NCBI GenBank assembly: GCA_002316795.1
Contig: DCEE01000003.1
Coordinates: 18,883 to 31,083, forward strand
Direction: 5' to 3'
Source of the DNA: Synergistaceae bacterium UBA1037
GTDB taxonomy: Bacteria; Synergistota; Synergistia; Synergistales; Synergistaceae
DNA: 12,201 nt
Below are positions 8,191 through 12,201 of the stretch, in pieces. The notes under the pieces were generated by a model. That model had not been told where the DNA came from and searched no databases. It saw nothing but the letters and a program-made list of their open reading frames with translations. Numbering within the stretch: the stretch's first letter is position 1; every line of letters begins with the position of its first letter. Both the position numbers and the translations under genes were made by a program.

Positions 8191-8263
8191 CCGGGATCCA
8201 GGACTTGATTCTGCCTTGTCTCTATCACCGCCACCCCCATATGCCTTTGAGCGGGGATCTAGG
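8191..8263 (+). repeat. Two degenerate REP-like half-sites
   Basis: CCGGGATCCAGG at 8191-8202 and GCGGGGATCTAGG at 8251-8263 share the core GGGATCYAGG. The same core recurs, more diverged and partly inverted, in the REPIN-like element just downstream (8296-8306 and 8363-8373). They look like decayed copies of one repeat family. Confidence 0.55.
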
Positions 8264-8272
8264 GCCCCCTTC

Positions 8273-8397
8273 CCGTCGTTCCCGAATGATCCAATCGGAA
8301 ATCCAGCGTCTTGGGGTATGGGGTCCATAAATCCAGTCATAGCTAGAATCTAAAGACGGTATCTGGATCCCCGTTAAGTTGCGTCCGGGGATGACGG
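8273..8397. repeat. REPIN-like element: two inverted imperfect palindromes
   Basis: Nested inverted arms run symmetrically inward. CCGTCGTTCCCG (8273-8284) faces CGGGGATGACGG (8386-8397) with 2 mismatches in 12. CGGAAATCCAG (8296-8306) faces CTGGATCCCCG (8363-8373) with 2 mismatches in 11. CGTCTT (8307-8312) faces AAGACG (8353-8358) exactly. The right half also folds alone through ATCCCCG (8367-8373) and CGGGGAT (8386-8392). Two inverted REP-type hairpins around a short centre match the REPIN/BIME layout. The cores resemble the GTCATTCCCG...GGAATCCAG repeats seen in many bacteria. Confidence 0.65.
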
Positions 8398-8406
8398 TTC
8401 TGGGTC

Positions 8407-8534
8407 CTCATTCACCGCCGGGCGGGTCTTCCGGCAAATTCTCCGCGATGCGAAGCAAGCAAATTCTCCAGCGGCCGAAGGACGCGAATTCACCGCGGGT
8501 GTATTCCTTGCAAATTCCCCGCCCCTGCCCTTAC
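8407..8534. repeat. Degenerate tandem repeat, about 25-base period
   Basis: A conserved box, GCAAATTCTCC or close variants, recurs at 8434-8444, 8459-8469, 8484-8494 (GCGAATTCACC) and 8510-8520 (GCAAATTCCCC), with steps of 25, 25 and 26 bases. A weaker copy (ATTCACCGCCG) begins at 8410. Between boxes the sequence varies but stays G+C rich. The box is too short and the intervening sequence too diverged for a CRISPR array. Confidence 0.6.
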
Positions 8535-8539
8535 TACCG

Positions 8540-8578
8540 TTTGACCACTGTTTGAAAATGTTTGACGATCCTTTGACC
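8540..8578. repeat. Four TTTGA motifs at 10-11 base spacing
   Basis: TTTGACC (8540), TTTGAAA (8551), TTTGACG (8561) and TTTGACC (8572) start 11, 10 and 11 bases apart, so they face the same side of the helix. The block directly follows the 25-base array and lies about 150 bases upstream of the predicted prfB promoter. It could be a cluster of protein sites or another decayed tandem repeat. Confidence 0.5.
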
Positions 8579-8592
8579 GCCCCTACAACTGC

Positions 8593-8629
8593 TCGCGGCG
8601 ATAAAATCGCCACTTCGCGCGGCATCTTC
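8593..8629 (-). repeat. Right arm of 37-base inverted repeat with internal palindrome
   Basis: Inverted partner of 8074-8110, 35 of 37 positions matching, with the palindrome GGCGATAAAATCGCC at 8597-8611. The two arms enclose 482 bases that hold all the other repeats. No clear target-site duplication could be seen outside the arms. Confidence 0.9.
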
Positions 8630-8725
8630 ATTTTGCACTTCGCCAACGCACTGCCATACGTCGACGCGAAGGGCCGCAAATGTTGCTAAGCTAGCGCTCC
8701 GAGATGCCCCAATTGCGCACCCCTT

Positions 8726-8734
8726 TGTTATAAT
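8726..8734 (+). promoter_or_regulatory. Predicted extended -10 promoter of prfB
   Basis: TGTTATAAT combines a perfect TATAAT (8729-8734) with an upstream TG, the extended -10 form. No good -35 hexamer lies at 16-18 bases. Transcription would start near 8741, giving a leader of about 34 bases before the prfB ATG at 8775. This makes prfB and the S55 gene a separate unit from the LPS operon. Confidence 0.62.
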
Positions 8735-8774
8735 AAGAGCATATGCGCACTCGCAATAAAAGGGAGAGGTACTT

Positions 8775-9900
8775 ATGGTAGTATTGCCAATATCTACTGT
8801 CATGGCCGATCTGCGTTCGTCATTTGACGAACTGCGTGATAGCCTTTGACCCGGTCTCACTTAAAACAAGGATAGATGAACTCCAGAAACTTACCGCAGA
8901 ACCCGACTTCTGGTCGTCGGACAATGCCCATGAAGTAAACAGGGAAATTTCCCTGCTTCAGTCGAGACTTGACAAGATCGAAAATTCTCAGAACGAGCTT
9001 TTGGAACTTGAGGCGATATCAGAACTGTTGAGTGAAGTCGATGACGACGAACTCAACCGGGAGTTTTACGTGCGTTCTTCAGCTCTTGCAAAAAGCATAG
9101 AGGCATACCAGACACTGGTTTTGCTTGACGGCGAGTATGATTCGGGAGACGCCATCATGACGATACACGCGGGAGCCGGCGGCCTTGACTCACAGGACTG
9201 GGCGGAAATGCTCTACCGTATGTATATGCGCTGGGCTGAAGCAAACGATTATACTGTAAAACTGATCGACGAGCTTCCCGACCAGGAAGCGGGAATAAAG
9301 AGCGTAACGATTTCCGTAAACGGCGACTACGCTTACGGATACCTGAAGGGTGAACAGGGGGTCCACAGACTTGTCAGAATATCCCCCTTCGATTCGGCTA
9401 AGCGCCGTCACACGAGCTTCGCCTCAGTTGAGGTAATGCCAGTCCTTCCCGACAGCGTTGAGGTGGAGATAAGACCGGAAGACCTCAAAGTGGATACATT
9501 CCGTTCCAGCGGCGCAGGCGGTCAGTACGTCAACATGACCGACTCGGCCATAAGGATCACACACGTTCCTTCGGGAATAGTCGTAAGCTGCCAGACCGAG
9601 CGCTCGCAGCATATGAACAGGGCCACCGCGATGCAGGTGCTCCGTTCAAAACTTTTTGAGCAGACACTGCGGGAGAGGCAGGAGCAGCTTGAAAACATCA
9701 AGGGGGAGAAGAGGACCGTAGCGTGGGGAAGCCAGATCCGTTCCTATACCCTCCAGCCCTTCCAGCTTATCAAAGATCACCGTTCCGGATGTGAAATAGG
9801 CAACGTCCAGGGCGTATTGGACGGCGACCTTGACGAGCTTATAATGAGTTATCTCAGGTACATGAAAACGGGAAAAACCCAAAACGGGAGCGATAACTGA
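8775..9900 (+). CDS. prfB: Peptide chain release factor 2 (RF2), with programmed +1 frameshift
   Basis: Reads UAA and UGA stop codons and triggers peptide release on the ribosome. A short first frame starts at ATG 8775 (AGGGAGAGG five bases upstream) and runs 24 codons to a TGA at 8847-8849 in the context CTT TGA C. The long frame continues from GAC at 8848, so the ribosome must skip T8847. The joined product has 374 residues. Its stop-codon recognition motif SPF falls at 203-205 and the catalytic GGQ at 248-250, within two residues of E. coli RF2 (SPF 205-207, GGQ 250-252), which supports the joined reading. The N-terminal coiled coil (about 30-90) is the usual RF2 domain 1. An ATG at 8824 in the long frame has no ribosome binding site and would lose the leader. 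The TGA stop overlaps the ATG of the next gene. Confidence 0.95.
8844..8850 (+). other. RF2 autoregulatory +1 frameshift site (CTT TGA C)
   Basis: CTTTGAC is the canonical RF2 slippery site: tRNA-Leu on CUU slips forward one base to UUU when the UGA is read slowly, so low RF2 raises its own synthesis. The UGA is codon 25, close to codon 26 in E. coli. The Shine-Dalgarno-like AGGGGG that usually sits three bases upstream is absent; here the preceding bases are CTGCGTGATAGC. Confidence 0.93.
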
Positions 9901-12134
9901 TGATCAAAAAGATCTCTTCACAGCTCTTGACCAAAACGGTCCTCACGTTCATAACAACCGTCACCATTCTTGCCTGGCCGGTACTTTCGTTTGCTGTTGA
10001 GGCAAAACCATTTGTCCCAACTGACCCCATATTGCCCTTATCGGAAGTCAAAGAGGGAATGGATGCTGAAATAAGGACAGTGCTTCAAGGAACAAAGATA
10101 TCCAGATTTTCTGCAACATTACTAGGAGTCGTTCCAAGGAAGACCAGCCCCAAAAATCTCATTTTGATAAGGGTCGACGATCCTTATGTGAGGGCGAACG
10201 GAGGCATTGCCGCGGGAATGAGCGGCTCGCCGGTATACGTGAAAGGAAAACTTGTCGGTGCAATAGGTTACGGATGGCAGTTCAGCGACAACAACCTCGG
10301 TCTTGTAACGCCGATAGAAGAGATGGTCAAGGCATTCAACTGGCCTGACAGGATACCTCCGTTCGGAGTGTCTGTGAAGATACCGAAGGAACCGGTCAGC
10401 GCCGATATAAAACCGGAGGCAAAAGAAAAGAAGAAAGATGATCTGAAAGAGGAAGAGCCTGTATCGGAAGACATCAAAGAAAAACCAGATCCCTGTGATT
10501 TTGCGATAGAAGGGATAACGTCAGCAGAGGTGACATCGGCTGACCAATGTCCCGAGGAAGATAACGGAAAAGAAGAAGAACCAGATGATGGCGAAGGACA
10601 GGATGAAACTGGAAAGATTTCTGAAGATGCCGTATCGGACGACATAAAGACGGGACCGACCTCAGCTGACATCGCAAAGCTATATGACGCTGAGCTTGTT
10701 CCCCTTGGGATGCCAATACTGGTCGACGGGATCAGCGGAAGGGTAACAGAGGAGATGAAAAAGAGGCTGGGGCTGCCTCTGATCCCCCTCGGAGGAGCAT
10801 CCTCGGATGGAAATGCCGTAAAGCTCAAAGCTAAACCTGAACCGGGCTCAGCCATAGGCGCATCACTGGCCTGGGGCGACATAGAGATCGGAGGGATAGG
10901 CACACTTACAGCCATTTCCAAAGACGGACGCTTCATAGGCTTCGGACATCCGATGGCCGGGCAGGGTGCGGTATCATACCCGCTTACGGAGGCGACGATA
11001 CTCAGGGTGATCCCGGGTATGGAGAGTTCCTTCAAACTCGGATACCAGGGGCCGATAGTCGGCATAATTACCCAGGACAGGCCAGAAGCAATAGCCGGTT
11101 ACGTAGGACGGCTTGCCCCCGCGATAAGTTATAGAGTAAAGTTCAATGACGTTGACAGCAAAAGGGAGACTGTAAAGAGATTCCAGACTGCTGCGGACTC
11201 ATTTTCAGGACCGGTTATCGGGAGCATGGGAATGCTCGGGATAATTGACGACCTTTGGGCAAGAAGAGGAGAGGGCACCGCGATACTCAAATACAGGTTC
11301 TACGGCGGCAACCTTCCCAACGGATGGGAGAGGCGAAATATTTTCTTCTCGGATACGGACCTCATTGGTTCCTTGCTGACCGAGTTTGACAACCTTTCCG
11401 AAATATTCTCCCTAAATCAGTTCCAGGAGATAAGGCCGTTGGGAGTGGAACTTGATGTTGAAGTAACTAGGGATGCCCGTGTAGTCTTTATTGAAAAGCT
11501 TGAGATCGCCGAAAAGAAGGATGCGTATGCCCCGGGCGATAAGATCGAACTGAACATAACGCTCAGGCCTTGGCGAAAAAGATCGATGGTAAAGAGGATC
11601 CCGGTCATAGTGCCGCAAAATGCCGTAGGTTTCTGCGAAATACTTGTCAGGGGCGGAGGGATAATGGAACCTGAGCAGGAATCGCTTGCGACGGGACTCA
11701 GGGCTATCTCGAACCTGGACGACCTGCTCAAAGAACTCAGCATAAAGGAGACCAACAACCAGATAGTCGCCGAGATCGACGGACCCCAATCCATCGAGAA
11801 GGATGGCAAGGGCAAGCAGCCCAGCATGGAAGACCTCTTCGACGACCGTCTCCAGAGCGAGATCCGCGCCGAGCGTATCAAAAAAGGTGCGATGGTGATA
11901 GTCGATACCAACTACTATGTAGAGGGTCTCCTCAGGAAAATGATCAAGATCAAAAGAGTCGGCACCAAATCAGAAGAGGGACCGACTGAAGAGGATGAGG
12001 CTGCAATGAGAGCCCAGGCCGAAGCGCTGGAAGCAGAAGGCGGAGATCTGGAAGAAGCTCCGCCGGAAACGGAAGGATCAATTTCCGTGAAGCGGCGATT
12101 AAATCGCCGTGAAGCAATCAGGAAGAAATGGTGA
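9900..12134 (+). CDS. Secreted SpoIVB/peptidase S55-domain protein with acidic linker
   Basis: A 744-residue exported protein with an N-terminal signal sequence (basic start, hydrophobic 13-31, likely cleavage near A35). Residues 45-145 match the serine half of the S55 domain: ISRFSATLLGVV, a DP pair at D94 and GGIAAGMSGSPVYVKGKLVGA with the likely nucleophile S108. An acidic, low-complexity linker (about 163-260) carries repeated SxDI motifs. Residues 265-420 match the histidine half: GSAIGASLAWGDIEIGGIGT and FIGFGHPMAGQG with H350. In SpoIVB the histidine half comes first, so the order is reversed. Residues 420-690 are beta-rich, possibly Ig-like. The tail is acidic and then abruptly basic from about 730. 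It overlaps the prfB stop (ATGA). Activity is uncertain: it may be a periplasmic protease or a non-proteolytic relative. Confidence 0.85.
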   Translation: MIKKISSQLLTKTVLTFITTVTILAWPVLSFAVEAKPFVPTDPILPLSEVKEGMDAEIRTVLQGTKISRFSATLLGVVPRKTSPKNLILIRVDDPYVRANGGIAAGMSGSPVYVKGKLVGAIGYGWQFSDNNLGLVTPIEEMVKAFNWPDRIPPFGVSVKIPKEPVSADIKPEAKEKKKDDLKEEEPVSEDIKEKPDPCDFAIEGITSAEVTSADQCPEEDNGKEEEPDDGEGQDETGKISEDAVSDDIKTGPTSADIAKLYDAELVPLGMPILVDGISGRVTEEMKKRLGLPLIPLGGASSDGNAVKLKAKPEPGSAIGASLAWGDIEIGGIGTLTAISKDGRFIGFGHPMAGQGAVSYPLTEATILRVIPGMESSFKLGYQGPIVGIITQDRPEAIAGYVGRLAPAISYRVKFNDVDSKRETVKRFQTAADSFSGPVIGSMGMLGIIDDLWARRGEGTAILKYRFYGGNLPNGWERRNIFFSDTDLIGSLLTEFDNLSEIFSLNQFQEIRPLGVELDVEVTRDARVVFIEKLEIAEKKDAYAPGDKIELNITLRPWRKRSMVKRIPVIVPQNAVGFCEILVRGGGIMEPEQESLATGLRAISNLDDLLKELSIKETNNQIVAEIDGPQSIEKDGKGKQPSMEDLFDDRLQSEIRAERIKKGAMVIVDTNYYVEGLLRKMIKIKRVGTKSEEGPTEEDEAAMRAQAEALEAEGGDLEEAPPETEGSISVKRRLNRREAIRKKW
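12089..12114. repeat. Third copy of the GGCGATTWWATCGCC palindrome, inside the S55 gene
   Basis: The palindrome CGGCGATT-A-AATCGCCG (12093-12109) and the GAAG on each side match the core of the 8074-8110 arm at 22 of 26 positions. It lies in frame and encodes part of the basic C-terminus of the S55 protein. Confidence 0.75.
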
Positions 12135-12148
12135 AGCGGTCGTGAAAA

Positions 12149-12193
12149 ACGGCTCAGCAATGGCTGAGCATGGCTGAGCGGTTGCTGAGCCGT
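12149..12193. repeat. Hairpin-forming GGCTGAGC repeat downstream of the S55 gene
   Basis: ACGGCTCAGCAA (12149-12160) pairs exactly with TTGCTGAGCCGT (12182-12193) across 21 bases. The centre holds two direct copies of TGGCTGAGC (12161-12169 and 12171-12179). A competing hairpin, GCTCAGC (12152-12158) with GCTGAGC (12163-12169), is also possible. No T-run follows, so it is not a standard intrinsic terminator, though it could protect the mRNA 3' end. Confidence 0.75.
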
Positions 12194-12201
12194 CGTAAGG
12201 G

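Larger units (their letters stand above)
8002..8774. other. Gene-free repeat island between selD and prfB
   Basis: About 770 bases without a credible gene in any frame. Short reverse-strand open frames here have no ribosome binding sites and are just translated repeats. From left to right it holds a short direct repeat CAAGCAATWGG (8023-8033 and 8041-8051), the left arm of a 37-base inverted repeat, a doubled GCCGGC (8114-8127), REP-like palindromes, a degenerate tandem array, a TTTGA ladder, the right inverted-repeat arm and the prfB promoter. No clear intrinsic terminator for selD was found. Confidence 0.8.

Noticed and set aside
8407..8534. CRISPR-like array
   Set aside because: The conserved box is only about 11 bases, the copies differ from each other, the spacers are 14-15 bases, and no cas gene is nearby.
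8140..8679. Reverse-strand small proteins (66 and 101 codons) in the selD-prfB interval
   Set aside because: They are translations of REP-like and tandem repeats, with no ribosome binding site or recognisable domain.
8005..8714. Outer nine-base inverted repeat AATTGGGGC (8005-8013) / GCCCCAATT (8706-8714)
   Set aside because: It is too short over 700 bases to separate from chance, although it does bracket the repeat island.
8713..8718. TTGCGC as a -35 box for prfB
   Set aside because: It lies only 10 bases before the TATAAT; the TG-extended -10 is enough without it.
8824..9900. RF2 starting at the ATG at 8824
   Set aside because: No ribosome binding site is present, and the canonical CTT TGA C site with a well-initiated leader frame from 8775 explains the N-terminus better.

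Overview
The window reads as chromosomal DNA of a Gram-negative, LPS-making anaerobe, and every supported gene lies on the + strand. Gene order and protein style (lpxD-lpxC-fabZ-lpxA-kdsC-LptF/G-birA-selD, then prfB and an exported S55 protein) suggest Synergistota. That placement is a judgement from memory, not a search result.

Positions 1-8001 are one compact run of co-directional genes with overlaps or gaps of at most about 40 bases, probably one operon whose promoter is upstream of the window. It begins with the 3' part of a probable outer-membrane beta-barrel protein. Then come the early lipid A enzymes (LpxD, LpxC, LpxA), the dehydratase FabZ that sits at the branch between fatty acid and lipid A acyl-chain synthesis, a KdsC-type phosphatase for the Kdo core sugar, and an LptF/LptG-type LPS export permease. 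Two cofactor genes end the run: birA (biotin-protein ligase with a repressor-type HTH) and selD (selenophosphate synthetase). selD carries an in-frame UGA at its catalytic position, followed by a plausible bacterial SECIS hairpin, so the enzyme is probably a selenoprotein.

Positions 8002-8774 hold no credible gene. The stretch is a patchwork of repeats: a 37-base near-perfect inverted repeat at 8074-8110 and 8593-8629, a REPIN-like pair of inverted palindromes (8273-8397), a degenerate tandem array of about 25 bases (8407-8534) and four TTTGA motifs at helical spacing (8540-8578). An extended -10 promoter for the next unit lies at its right end.

Positions 8775-12134 hold prfB (release factor 2), reconstructed here with its programmed +1 frameshift at CTT TGA C, overlapping a large secreted SpoIVB/S55-domain protein. 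The two halves of the S55 domain are in the opposite order to SpoIVB. Its last basic residues are encoded by a third copy of the palindrome found upstream of prfB, and the window ends in a further hairpin-forming repeat.

The most interesting points are two UGA recoding events in adjacent transcription units (Sec in selD, frameshift in prfB), the layered repeat island between them, and the repeat-derived C-terminus of the S55 protein. No CRISPR array, RNA gene, transposase or clear intrinsic terminator was seen.
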